Shown here piece after piece: positions 9,148 to 17,050 of a DNA stretch of 64,000 nt. The notes below the pieces were generated by a model. The model was not told where the DNA came from, ran no database searches, and saw only the letters and a program-made list of their open reading frames with translations. Both the position numbers and the translations under genes were made by a program. The DNA comes from Candidatus Electryonea clarkiae (GTDB lineage: Bacteria > Electryoneota > Electryoneia > Electryoneales > Electryoneaceae). The stretch covers positions 1 to 64,000 of the forward strand of contig JAVCCM010000008.1 in assembly GCA_030765455.1 (NCBI GenBank), given 5' to 3'. The stretch's first letter is position 1; each line of letters opens with the position of its first letter.

Positions 9148-9840
9148 ATGGATTTAGCAAAACTCATAGATCATACTCAACTGAAACCATCCGCCGTATT
9201 GTCGGATATAGATAATGCGATCCGGGTAGGTATCGATTATAAGGTAGCGTCTGTCTGCGTATATCCTGTATGGGTCAGGCATGTCGCTGAAGCGCTTGTT
9301 AATACAGAAGTAAAGTGTTGTTCCGTTGCCGGTTTTCCCACTGGAGCAAACCATCCCAAAGTAATCCTTCAAGAGGTAGCTCAAGCTGTTTATGACGGTG
9401 CTGATGAGATCGATATGGTTATGAACCTGGGGTATGCCCGGATGGGGAACTGGTGCGAAATATCCAATGAAATAAAGTCTATCAAGAATGAAATAGGCAG
9501 TAAAATCCTGAAAGTAATACTGGAAATCTGTGAATTGTCCGATGAAGAAATATTGATTGCATCTCAAGTTGCAATGGACAGTGGAGCAGATTTCATAAAA
9601 ACTTCAACCGGTTTTGGTCAACATGGCGCTACACTGGAATCAGTGAAATTGATGGCGTCGATTACCCAGGGTAAAATTGGAATAAAAGCAGCAGGCGGGA
9701 TTCGCACTCTGAGTGATATGCAATCGTTCATTAACGCAGGAGCCTCACGGATCGGTACCTCGTCAACGGTAAACATTTTGAATGAAGCAGCTAAAAATAA
9801 TGATGAAAATGAAAAAAAGAACCAAATAGTATTGACTTGA
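9148..9840 (+). CDS. deoC: Deoxyribose-phosphate aldolase
   Basis: Cleaves 2-deoxyribose 5-phosphate to glyceraldehyde 3-phosphate and acetaldehyde, the last step of deoxynucleoside breakdown. 230 residues, class I fold: Schiff-base lysine K151 in 'DFIKTSTGF', assisting lysine K180 in 'IGIKAAGGIR', and the acidic 'DEIDMVMN' block (86-93). It matches the salvage genes cdd and nupC at 41 kb, although it stands alone here. The stop overlaps a small frame (9837-10004). Confidence 0.96.
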   Translation: MDLAKLIDHTQLKPSAVLSDIDNAIRVGIDYKVASVCVYPVWVRHVAEALVNTEVKCCSVAGFPTGANHPKVILQEVAQAVYDGADEIDMVMNLGYARMGNWCEISNEIKSIKNEIGSKILKVILEICELSDEEILIASQVAMDSGADFIKTSTGFGQHGATLESVKLMASITQGKIGIKAAGGIRTLSDMQSFINAGASRIGTSSTVNILNEAAKNNDENEKKNQIVLT

Positions 9841-10004
9841 TCATCAGAAAACTGATACTATCAAACAAAGGAAAGCGTGAATTCAAAGGAAGTGAACTTA
9901 TCAAATTCCTCAACAATCTTGATTTGTCCATTGACACTGTTTTCTATCTGCTGGGTGAAGTCAAATTTCGGTTAAGGTATTACAATTATTGGATTATAGA
10001 CTAA
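9837..10004 (+). CDS. Possible 55-residue protein coupled to deoC
   Basis: A TTG overlapping the deoC stop (TTGA) opens a 55-codon frame ending at TAA 10002-10004. It encodes a basic, hydrophobic peptide ('KFLNNLDLSIDTVFYLLGE'). I recognise no family. The coupling overlap and sensible composition favour coding, but there is no obvious ribosome site and it could be a remnant. Confidence 0.3.
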   Translation: MIIRKLILSNKGKREFKGSELIKFLNNLDLSIDTVFYLLGEVKFRLRYYNYWIID

Positions 10005-10043
10005 TGTTTTTTCTGACAAGATACGTATAAGTGGAGAGAAGTT

Positions 10044-10799
10044 ATGCCATTAGTCCGAACTATTGATATTGGTGGGTCTTCAGTAAAAACTATGACATTC
10101 AGCGTTGATTTAGATGTTCAACCTAACGATGAATTATTAATTCTTGATCAAGGCGCAGACAACCACCCCCATGATTTCGCAGAGTGGTTTGTTAAATCCA
10201 TTACCGGCAAACGCAATACCAATGCAGATATCCTGTCCGTTTGTGCCCCAGAAAGATATTTGAATGAGTTTAGTCAGGAAATCGCAGACGGACTTGGTGT
10301 TCCCCATTGCAATGACGACATAGTAGACTCTGTAGCGCACGCCTTTAATTTTGTCGACTCCAATTTTCCTCGCCCCATTATTATTCTTACACTCGGTACA
10401 GCAGTTGGAAGCGCATTAATTGAGTATAATGAACCTGTCGACATAGATGAATATGTAGGTAAATTTCGTCTAAAAAAAACCGAAGCAAATCCGCCAGAGG
10501 CATGGAAAGCACTTGGGCATCACGGTCTCAATGCACTGGAAAAGAAATACAGTAGAAGCGAAGCACACAAACATTATGGTCAGCGTCTCGGATGGTTTAT
10601 AGTTAACTTTCTAGTCCTTAAATTCAACCCTGCAACGATAGTATTAAGTGGCGGCATTGCCGATAGCTGTTATTCAGGTTTTGGACCCTATTTGAACGAA
10701 ATAATACAACAAGAGCCATTCCACAAGCCCCCGCACATCGAACTATCCTCATATGGACGAGAAACGGGATTGTGGGGATTGGCAAAGATGACAAGATAA
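10044..10799 (+). CDS. ROK-like sugar kinase (ASKHA fold)
   Basis: 251 residues, close to polyphosphate glucokinases and short ROK kinases. ATP-site elements are present: phosphate-1 loop DIGGSSVK (8-15), phosphate-2 loop LTLGTAVGSAL (115-125) and the adenosine motif IVLSGGIA (199-206). The catalytic aspartate is probably in 'CNDDIVDSVAHA' (89-100). The ROK zinc motif (C-x-C-G-x2-G-C) is absent, which fits the ppGK-like branch. Substrate is inferred to be a hexose. A good ribosome site (GGAGAGAAG) lies 7 bases before ATG. Confidence 0.78.
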   Translation: MPLVRTIDIGGSSVKTMTFSVDLDVQPNDELLILDQGADNHPHDFAEWFVKSITGKRNTNADILSVCAPERYLNEFSQEIADGLGVPHCNDDIVDSVAHAFNFVDSNFPRPIIILTLGTAVGSALIEYNEPVDIDEYVGKFRLKKTEANPPEAWKALGHHGLNALEKKYSRSEAHKHYGQRLGWFIVNFLVLKFNPATIVLSGGIADSCYSGFGPYLNEIIQQEPFHKPPHIELSSYGRETGLWGLAKMTR

Positions 10800-10929
10800 T
10801 AACATTATGTGTCGTTAATTGTCGTATTGTTTTAGATTGCGATACGATTGAGTATTCTTTTAGGAATATGTGAGGTGATATCGAACCTAAAAGTTTCAGG
10901 AAAATAACTAGTATCTTCAGGAGATTATC

Positions 10930-12087
10930 ATGGCAGAAGGTGAAGAAATTTTAAATAATCTGTTAGATCGTGCATTAAAGGATGAAGATCATGAAACAGA
11001 AGCATTGGCATTTGTACTTACATATGATCCGATTGCACGTGGAATGATTATTAATAAATGGTTGAAAAGAAATCAAGACAACCTTGCAATAGGCTTAGAG
11101 TGGAAAACCATTAAAACTCAGTTTTCTTTTAAATCTGGTAAAAGGATCGATTTGATATTTGAAAGTGAAAAAGAAAAGGAAAAACTTGTTGTTGAAGTAA
11201 AACCCATCAATAAATCTCCACATTCTCAGAGCGAAGACAACATAAATCATTATTTAGAGGAGCTTAAGGAATTTCCAGATGACTATATTGGTCTAGGACT
11301 GCTTTATTCAGCCAATTATCCTTTTATAAAAGAAGGATTTAATCAGCATGAAAGTTACCTTGGAGAGTTAACTTGGGACAATATTGCCAGTATTTTGACA
11401 ATGCGTCTTAATGATCATTCCAGAGATCAATTGTTCCCAAATGAGGAGGTAGTCTACTGGTCTAAAAAAATAATTGAAAAAGTAGTGCAAGGAGGTGGTA
11501 ACGTGGAAGAATTGTATCCCTTAACGGCAGAAGACGGATTAACATTAGTTCGACATCATGAAGTATTGGAAAAAGTAAAGAACCTGTTGGACCAAACGGT
11601 AGGCACCCTTCAAAAGAAGGATCCCCTTAACAAATTTCAAATTAAGAATAGCAAATCAAATCTTGGACAATATCAACATGCACCAACACGCATGGGTCTT
11701 TTTATGGCACACAAAGAACATCCTGATCTCATAATGTTCATGGGAATAGGATATAGAAAAAGTGCATATGGCGTAGCCTTACTATATTTTTTCATTGAGA
11801 CATCAATATCTGACCCACCAAGTGATAAACGCGTTCGATTACAAGAAATTGCAGAAAAAATGCAACAAGACGACCCATCCCTAAAAGACAAAGGATGGAA
11901 ATTTAACACTGGGAAAAACGAAAAAGATGATCGATATCAAATTATTTGGCGGGTTATTCCTTCAATCCCAACTATAAGTGATAATTCATTTGAAAAACAA
12001 GTGAAGAAGATGAAACAATGGTATGCTGATTGTATCTCAACTGTTCAAAAATATAACGTAATTGAAATAGCTACAAAAATGGATTAG
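10930..12087 (+). CDS. PD-(D/E)XK nuclease-like protein of unknown function
   Basis: 385 residues. The N-terminal part carries a likely PD-(D/E)XK core: D74 in 'KRIDLIFE' and E89-x-K91 in 'KLVVEVKP', the spacing seen in RecB-like and restriction-type nucleases. The C-terminal 200 residues (with 'LGQYQHAPTRMGLFMAHKEH' and a short lysine/aspartate-rich segment) match no domain I know. It has no signal peptide or membrane segment. It follows the ROK gene by 130 bp and precedes a zone of decayed toxin-antitoxin genes and repeats, so a defence or mobile origin is possible but unproven. Confidence 0.6.
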   Translation: MAEGEEILNNLLDRALKDEDHETEALAFVLTYDPIARGMIINKWLKRNQDNLAIGLEWKTIKTQFSFKSGKRIDLIFESEKEKEKLVVEVKPINKSPHSQSEDNINHYLEELKEFPDDYIGLGLLYSANYPFIKEGFNQHESYLGELTWDNIASILTMRLNDHSRDQLFPNEEVVYWSKKIIEKVVQGGGNVEELYPLTAEDGLTLVRHHEVLEKVKNLLDQTVGTLQKKDPLNKFQIKNSKSNLGQYQHAPTRMGLFMAHKEHPDLIMFMGIGYRKSAYGVALLYFFIETSISDPPSDKRVRLQEIAEKMQQDDPSLKDKGWKFNTGKNEKDDRYQIIWRVIPSIPTISDNSFEKQVKKMKQWYADCISTVQKYNVIEIATKMD

Positions 12088-12400
12088 TATGAAACAGCGC
12101 CCTATGTGTTATTCGTATCATAAGATTCAAGTGATAAACAGTGAGAAGTTCAGCGTTCTTACTTCAGTATATAACTAAAGCAAGCTGAAGCTTGGACTCT
12201 ATACTTTTAATCTCTATACGGTTGGAACGACTCCTTTCCAATCCAATAACCGATGTTCGCCTTCAAGTTTCCTGATCCCGGTTACGTCTTGTATTACTTC
12301 TAATGTTCCTCACTTGCAACAGCAAGCGGATAAAGCCTATCGTATTCATATCGCAATATTGCTATAAATATTAAAAGTAACAATAAAACCAAAACAAATT
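12088..12400. other. Intergenic stretch with one palindrome
   Basis: No gene recognised. Holds one copy of the palindrome CAAGCTGAAGCTTG (about 12180-12193) followed by 'GGACTCTATAC', the same family as the array at 13513-13840. Confidence 0.5.
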
Positions 12401-12625
12401 ATGCCAGAAACAGAAGTTCTCTTTTTTGCCGAATCTGATGGAATAGCGCCTGCGCTTGTTTAGATATCTGGTTTGCCGAAAAAAATGCAGGATAAGGCTG
12501 AAGCTCGTATTCTTCGATTGGAGGAAGCCGGGTACGAGCTGAAACGCCCGGTTGCTGATATTCTCAGGGATGGAATTTATGAATTACGCTGGAGTGGCTG
12601 TATAGTGTGCCATTTAAACTCTTGA
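12401..12625 (+). pseudogene. Decayed HigB/RelE-type toxin (Gp49-like)
   Basis: Reading from ATG 12401 gives a start of a RelE/HigB (phage Gp49-like) mRNA interferase: 'GLPKKMQDKAEARI', 'LEEAGYELKRPVA', 'LRDGIYELRW'. It has an in-frame TAG at 12461-12463 where relatives have tryptophan (one G-to-A change), and the conserved 3' half is gone, replaced by a palindromic repeat from about 12632. Non-functional as read. Its antitoxin partner is the equally broken frame at 13193. Confidence 0.7.
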
Positions 12626-12631
12626 TAATCA

Positions 12632-12720
12632 GTCATTCTGAACGTAGTGAAGAATCTCGACTTTCAACAGAGCAGGTTGTGATTCAAACACTTGAGATTC
12701 TTCACTGCGTTCAGAATGAC
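12632..12720. repeat. GTCATTCTGAACG palindromic element (89 bp)
   Basis: Arms of about 26 bases: GTCATTCTGAACG...AAGAATCTC at the left and the reverse complement ending TTCAGAATGAC at the right. It sits where the HigB-like gene breaks off. Confidence 0.85.
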
Positions 12721-12738
12721 AGCGAACGAACAGAATGT

Positions 12739-12872
12739 CCAGTCCCGTAGGGACGACTGGGTCAGCGCAAGAAGAACTTTCCATCATCAGTCGTCCCTAC
12801 GGGACTTAATATATTGATATTACTACACCCACCCTTGAAAGGGTGGGCTAAAATCAACAGTCCCTACGGGAC
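12739..12872. repeat. Nested palindromes around TCCCTACGGGA
   Basis: AGTCCCGTAGGGACGACT (from 12741) is repeated inverted at 12788-12806, then a hairpin CCCACCCTT/AAGGGTGGG (about 12827-12848) and a further GTCCCTACGGGAC (12860-12872). A compound insertion of short palindromic repeats. Confidence 0.75.
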
Positions 12873-12885
12873 AGACTCTGCACGT

Positions 12886-12973
12886 ACAACTCTATAATTC
12901 TATCTTAACAACTCTATAATTTTAGCTTAACAACTCTATAATATTAGCTTAACAACTCTATAATTTTAGCTTA
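12886..12973. repeat. 22-bp tandem repeat, four units
   Basis: Four head-to-tail units of ACAACTCTATAATTTTAGCTTA-like sequence start at 12886, 12908, 12930 and 12952; units two to four differ at one or two bases. No gene is associated. Confidence 0.9.
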
Positions 12974-13039
12974 ACGATATAATCTGAGTTAAACAGATTT
13001 GCATGCTGAAGTATTGTAGTTCTTGAAAAAATAATATGC

Positions 13040-13140
13040 GCTTGAGCAAGGTGACAAGTTGATCTTGCTTCGAAGCAATCCTTTATAAATAAGATTCTTG
13101 CGTTGAATCAGGGGATTGCTTCAATTTTCGCAATGACGGC
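13040..13140. repeat. Degenerate GTCATTGCGAG palindromic element
   Basis: The right arm GGGGATTGCTTC...CGCAATGACGGC (13111-13141) is clear and the left arm (CTTGCTTCGAAGCAATCC) is eroded. Same family as 47565-47659. Confidence 0.6.
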
Positions 13141-13192
13141 TTCTTTTCGAGAGATACTAAAGATTTGCCCTAAATGGCGGGAGGGTATATAA

Positions 13193-13492
13193 ATGGGTAT
13201 CACAAAAACAGGTAAAGCGTCAATTACACTGAAAAAACGACGTGGTGATAATCCCAAACGCGAGATACGTGTACAGGAAGAGCTTGCGAAGCTGCGCATT
13301 TACCACATGATCGCCCAAATGCGTGAGGCTTAAGGTTTATCACAAACGGAACTTGCGGAACTGATGGGTACAACACAATCTGTAATCTCACGCATCGAAA
13401 GCGGGAATTATAACCGTCTTACTGTCAGCACGCTCATGAAAGCCGCGGCTGCAACCGGTCATCAATTGAAAATTGCTGCCGAACCTGTGTGA
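13193..13492 (+). pseudogene. Decayed HigA-type antitoxin (XRE/HTH_3)
   Basis: From ATG 13193 the frame gives a 98-codon HigA-like protein: 'VQEELAKLRIYHMIAQMREA', then a TAA at 13331-13333, then a canonical helix-turn-helix 'GLSQTELAELMGTTQSVIS', 'RIESGNYNRLTVSTL' and the tail 'GHQLKIAAEP' before the real stop at 13490. Relatives usually have glutamine at the interrupted codon, so one C-to-T change would explain it. With the broken HigB-like gene 570 bp upstream this is a dead HigBA module. Re-initiation inside the HTH cannot be excluded. Confidence 0.8.
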
Positions 13493-13512
13493 ACAATTTT
13501 TAGCAAAGTATA

Positions 13513-13840
13513 GAGTCCAACCTTCAGGTTGTTCTTGTAGTGCTTGAGCGTTGACAAGACTCTGCAAGCTGAAGCTTGTACTCTGTGCTGTTTTGAGTCC
13601 AACCTTCAGGTTGTTCTTGTAGTGCTTGAACGTTGGCAAGACTCTGCAAGCTGAAGCTTGTACTCTGTACTGTTTTGAGTCCAACCTTCAGGTTGTTCTT
13701 GTAGTGCTTGAGCGTTGACAAGACTTTGCAAGCTGAAGCTTGTACTCTGTACTGTTTAGAGTCCAACCTTCAGGTTGTTCTTGTAGGGCTTGAGCGTTGA
13801 CAAGACTCTGCAAGCTGAAGCTTGTACTCTAAACTTTCGG
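13513..13840. repeat. 82-bp tandem repeat, four units, made of two palindromes
   Basis: GAGTCCAACC recurs at 13513, 13595, 13677 and 13759, exactly 82 bases apart. Each unit holds CAACCTTCAGGTTG and CAAGCTGAAGCTTG. Units differ at few positions. The minus strand is open through them by chance. Not CRISPR: the sequence between palindromes is itself repeated. Single relatives lie at 12180, 22921 and 55268. Confidence 0.92.
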
Positions 13841-13885
13841 ACTCTAAACTTTTGGACTCTTTCTTTTATACTCTATGCTTTACTA

Positions 13886-14671
13886 TCAGGCTCCTTTTGC
13901 CATGACCGCTGCGGCGGGAATTTCTTGTTCATAAACAATACCACCCTGGATTCCAATCATGACGTCTGTAACCGGGAATTGCGCTCCCACCATTCCCATT
14001 GCCTGTTGAGCAATCTGTACTATACCATTGCAACAGGGAACCTCCATGTGAACCACAGTCAGACTCTTAATGTTTGAATGGGCAAAGATATGGGCGAGTT
14101 TATCGATATATGGATTTACATCATCAAGTTTTGGACATCCGATAGCTAAAACACGTCCCTGCATAAAGCGATTATGAAAATCAGGATACGCAAAGGGAAC
14201 GCAATCAGCAGCAAGCAATATATCCGCATTTTGAAGAAATGGCGCGTTGGAATTTAATAGATGCAATTGAATAGGCCAGCTTTTGAGCTCAGATTGCATA
14301 GGTTGGTGTTTTGAACCGGTAGTTGCGGCAGACACAGGTCTATCCATTGTTCTCATCATAGAACCGGGGCAGGAATGAGCTTCAGCATGGTGTGGAACAG
14401 GTACAGGAATAACCGGTGGTTTTTGTTTTTCAAGTTTTGTCAAATGTTCCTCAACCGCAGTTTCATCAAACACCTCGGCTTCACGTTTTTCTACAGTGAT
14501 CGCATCCTGTGGGCATTCGCCGATACAAACACCAAGTCCGTCACAATAAACATCGCTGACAAGTTTTGCCTTGCCATCGACCATTTGCAGAGCGCCTTCT
14601 GCACAGCTTGTGATACATAGTTCACATCCATCGCATTTATCTTCATCAATTACTACAACATCTCTTAACAT
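13886..14671 (-). CDS. 4Fe-4S ferredoxin-domain protein with C-terminal Cys-rich domain
   Basis: 261 residues, soluble. The N-terminal ferredoxin domain has one full cluster motif (C13, C16, C19, C23) and a second in which only three cysteines remain (C43-x5-C49-x3-C53-P). A linker of about 60 residues leads to a C-terminal domain (about 120-261) with 'ADCVPFAYPDFH', 'AIGCPKLDD' and 'VPCCNG', which may bind another cofactor. Proteins of this architecture are widespread in anaerobes and I know of no settled function. Electron transfer is inferred. The start is followed by a good AGGAG box upstream on the minus strand. Confidence 0.8.
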   Translation of the reverse strand: MLRDVVVIDEDKCDGCELCITSCAEGALQMVDGKAKLVSDVYCDGLGVCIGECPQDAITVEKREAEVFDETAVEEHLTKLEKQKPPVIPVPVPHHAEAHSCPGSMMRTMDRPVSAATTGSKHQPMQSELKSWPIQLHLLNSNAPFLQNADILLAADCVPFAYPDFHNRFMQGRVLAIGCPKLDDVNPYIDKLAHIFAHSNIKSLTVVHMEVPCCNGIVQIAQQAMGMVGAQFPVTDVMIGIQGGIVYEQEIPAAAVMAKGA

Positions 14672-14882
14672 CGTATTATCTCCTGGGAATTAGATCTTGT
14701 GAAATTATCATGTAAAAAGATGTTTCTTTGATAGAAATAATACTTTTGCAAATGTCAAATAGGGATCAACTCCGGAGATTTTATCTAAGGGGCGTTTACT
14801 TATACAAACATTTGTGAATAAGCCGGAAGGGTGGTTTATAATCTCTCGATTAGGTAAAGTTGTCAAGAACTCCCAAAGTCTT

Positions 14883-14962
14883 TTAACCGCAGAGAACACA
14901 AAGCAAGCGCAAAGCCCCTCTTAGCGTCCTCAGCGAATTCTTCGAGTACTTTGTGGTTTTTC
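14883..14962. repeat. Interspersed repeat (CGCAGAGAACACAAAG family)
   Basis: Starts ACCGCAGAGAACACAAAG and ends ACTTTGTGGTTTTT. A related copy in opposite orientation lies at 61533-61613. The remainder of the gap 14672-15140 holds only the 39-bp repeat at 15009 as far as I can see. Confidence 0.6.
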
Positions 14963-15008
14963 TTTTTGCTGCGTGATCACAAAACACATGTCTCCTCTGA
15001 CTACTCCA

Positions 15009-15047
15009 GACAGAGCAATCCAAAGCATGTGAACTGATCCAGTAGTA
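15009..15047. repeat. 39-bp interspersed repeat, copy 1
   Basis: Shares GACAGAGCA, CAAAGCATGTGAACTGATCC and TAGTA with the copy at 45128-45166 (about five differences in 39 bases). Confidence 0.75.
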
Positions 15048-15140
15048 TAAAATATTTTGAATCTTGATATTGGCATTAATAAGCTGCATTTTCCTGCTTC
15101 ATAGAATATCAGGACTCTAAAAATCAGAAAGACTGCTTGT

Positions 15141-15602
15141 ATGTCAGAGATAATCAAGAAATTTCATATTCTAAAGCGTTCAGATGCCGTACGAATTGGA
15201 AAGTTCGGTTTCGTTGGCGTGCTTGGTGTGGGTGTGAATATGGGATTATACTTCATTTTTTCTGATATTCTTGGAATTACTGATTTTATCTCACGAGCCT
15301 TGGCAATAGAAGTGTCGATCATTCATAATTTTGCCTGGAATTTCAGTTGGACATGGAAAGATCGTAGTGGGTCAATTCGTGAAATTCCATCACGTATGCT
15401 CAGGTATCATGGAAGCACATTATTCAGCTCTTTCGGAGTAACTTTAGCGACCGGATGGCTACTAATGCTGATTTTACCTGAAACAGTGATTGCGCGCTAT
15501 ATGAGTCACCTGGCAGGAATTGGTGTAGGCATGGTATCTAATTATATATTGTCGGATTTATGGGTCTTTAAGAAATCGCAGGGAGGAGAAGATAATGATT
15601 AA
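15141..15602 (+). CDS. GtrA-like membrane protein
   Basis: 153 residues with four predicted membrane segments, the normal GtrA architecture. The family is thought to help move polyprenyl-linked sugars across the inner membrane during cell-surface glycosylation. Matching blocks: 'KFGFVGVLGVGVN' at the start of segment 1, 'NFAWNFSWTWKDR' between segments 2 and 3, and 'GMVSNYILSDLWVF' at the C-terminus. No glycosyltransferase is adjacent, so the substrate is unknown. It lies between two short repeats that are neighbours at 45 kb. Confidence 0.85.
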   Translation: MSEIIKKFHILKRSDAVRIGKFGFVGVLGVGVNMGLYFIFSDILGITDFISRALAIEVSIIHNFAWNFSWTWKDRSGSIREIPSRMLRYHGSTLFSSFGVTLATGWLLMLILPETVIARYMSHLAGIGVGMVSNYILSDLWVFKKSQGGEDND

Positions 15603-15677
15603 TAACTCCTATAGAAATCAGGATTTTTCAGTATCTCATCTATTGCTCAGATTCTTATAAATCGAACAGAAAAAGAA

Positions 15678-15700
15678 ACTCCCTTTCGGCGAAAGGGAGT
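15678..15700. terminator. Hairpin between convergent gtrA and cutA
   Basis: ACTCCCTTTCG and CGAAAGGGAGT form an almost perfect palindrome between the convergent 3' ends of two genes. A near-identical hairpin with the same upstream GATTCTTATAAA lies at 45200-45220, so it is also a dispersed repeat. Confidence 0.6.
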
Positions 15701-15728
15701 TACTCCTCAAATCATTTGAAACAAATCT

Positions 15729-16058
15729 TTATAGCGTATGATCGACACAACTGCTAATCCAGTCAAGATAACTTTCTAATCCTTCCTCAACCCCCAATGC
15801 AATCACTTCAGGGACCTCATAAGGGTGAATTTCTGTAACACGTTTAATAAGAGCATCAACATTATCAGCAGTTGTTTTTACTATCAATAAACCTTCATTA
15901 TTCCGGCAGAGGTCACCTTTCCAGATATAGGTGGATTTGATTTTTTCGATGTGGTTTACACATGCAGCCAGCCGTTCGGAAACAAGAGTTTTAGCAATTT
16001 CTTCCGCTGGTTCACCGACCGGGACTGTGATTAAAACCACTCGCGTTTTAGTTTTCAT
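15729..16058 (-). CDS. cutA: Divalent-cation tolerance protein CutA
   Basis: 109 residues, full length for the trimeric CutA1 family, linked to copper and divalent metal tolerance although the mechanism is unclear. Signature blocks: 'TVPVGEPAEEIAKTLV', 'LAACVNHIEKIKSTYIWKG', 'EIHPYEVPEVIAL'. Cytoplasmic, no signal peptide. It follows the SANT-like gene on the same strand by 1 bp and is probably in one transcript. Confidence 0.95.
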   Translation of the reverse strand: MKTKTRVVLITVPVGEPAEEIAKTLVSERLAACVNHIEKIKSTYIWKGDLCRNNEGLLIVKTTADNVDALIKRVTEIHPYEVPEVIALGVEEGLESYLDWISSCVDHTL

Positions 16059-16059
16059 T

Positions 16060-16836
16060 TTACTTGGTCATGTGTTTTTTCTGGATTTTCAAAGGTTTCC
16101 ATCCTTTTTTGGTCATCACCATCATATGCGTATCATGTGACCCGGTGATATCCTTATCCTTATCATCCCTCTTCTGAAACAAACGTGGAATCGACATACT
16201 AACCAGTGGTGTAATAGGCTTTCTTTTCATTGTAATGTCTTCCGGAGGACGTACCGGCGGAGCAAAATGCCTCGGGATATTTAGCAGTGGATGGTGTTTT
16301 TCCTTGATTTTGCCATATTTGAGTCTGACGGCTTCTCGTGGAATACCGAAGTAATCAGCTAATGCATCAGGTCCCAATTCTTCATAATTGCTAATTAGAT
16401 AATTCTCATCCTCTTCTGTCCAGTGTCGAGGACCAACCTGCAGTTGTTCCGTTTCGCTTAGACCCTTGTCCGGGACTAATTCCGATGCTTTATGTTTAAT
16501 TTTGCCATATTTAACTCTTACTGCTTTCTTGGTAACTCCAAAATGCAGAGCTAATTCATCAAGGCTTTGAGTATTATAATTTGCGAGAAGATATCGTTCG
16601 TCATCCTCACTCCATTTCCTTGGACCACGTGGTTGGGTTCCTGTAGAGGGAGCAGGTGGAGTATCAGGGGCATGTTTTGCTATGGTTTCAAAATCAGGCC
16701 GGTCGCGAAGTTTTCCATATTTTACACGAACCGCTTTTTTGGTTACTCCGAATTGCCGCGCCAGTTCTTCTATTGGGATCTTATCATAATTTGCGACAAG
16801 ATATGCCTCGTCTTCAGGTGTCCACTTCTTTGGCAT
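16060..16836 (-). CDS. Triple SANT/Myb-like DNA-binding protein
   Basis: 258 residues with three near-identical 42-residue repeats (4-45, 73-115, 138-180). Each starts W-[TS]-x-[ED]-D-E-x-Y-L, followed by N-Y and a helix-turn-helix 'ELA..FG[VI]..[KE]AVR.KYGK', the pattern of Myb/SANT-like or GcrA-like DNA-binding modules. Linkers are proline-rich (50-72) or acidic (116-137). The last 75 residues are basic and end HMTK with no domain I know. Three tandem modules suggest binding to a repeated or long site. No target is visible here. Spacing to cutA is 1 bp. Confidence 0.65.
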   Translation of the reverse strand: MPKKWTPEDEAYLVANYDKIPIEELARQFGVTKKAVRVKYGKLRDRPDFETIAKHAPDTPPAPSTGTQPRGPRKWSEDDERYLLANYNTQSLDELALHFGVTKKAVRVKYGKIKHKASELVPDKGLSETEQLQVGPRHWTEEDENYLISNYEELGPDALADYFGIPREAVRLKYGKIKEKHHPLLNIPRHFAPPVRPPEDITMKRKPITPLVSMSIPRLFQKRDDKDKDITGSHDTHMMVMTKKGWKPLKIQKKHMTK

Positions 16837-17021
16837 CTTTTATTTCCTCTTTTTAGTTAAATTGAGTGCGAAAGATAGTAAATTGATCCTCTGAGAGCAT
16901 GAGAGCCGATCTCAAATGGAGAGACAATATAATAACAATACACATTGATCGGAAATATAATAATTACAAATAGTAATTGTGAAATTATGCTTCCTCTCTG
17001 AAAATTCGGAGCAAAATAGAG

Positions 17022-17050
17022 TTGACATTGGTGCATTAATAGCCGATATT
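17022..17050 (+). promoter_or_regulatory. Sigma-70-type promoter for the tetR-RND operon
   Basis: TTGACA (17022-17027), a 17-base spacer, then GATATT (17045-17050; 4/6 to TATAAT). It lies 70 bases before the tetR start. Confidence 0.45.

Noticed and set aside
12228-12345. Integron attC site or transposon end
   Set aside because: I looked for inverted core sites and terminal repeats and found none that pair convincingly.
13388-13766. Two overlapping minus-strand frames of 80-98 codons
   Set aside because: They are translations of the 82-bp repeat; each repeats the same peptide, lacks a ribosome site, and one overlaps the HigA-like pseudogene.
13513-13840. CRISPR array
   Set aside because: The sequence between the palindromes is itself repeated in each unit, so there are no spacers.
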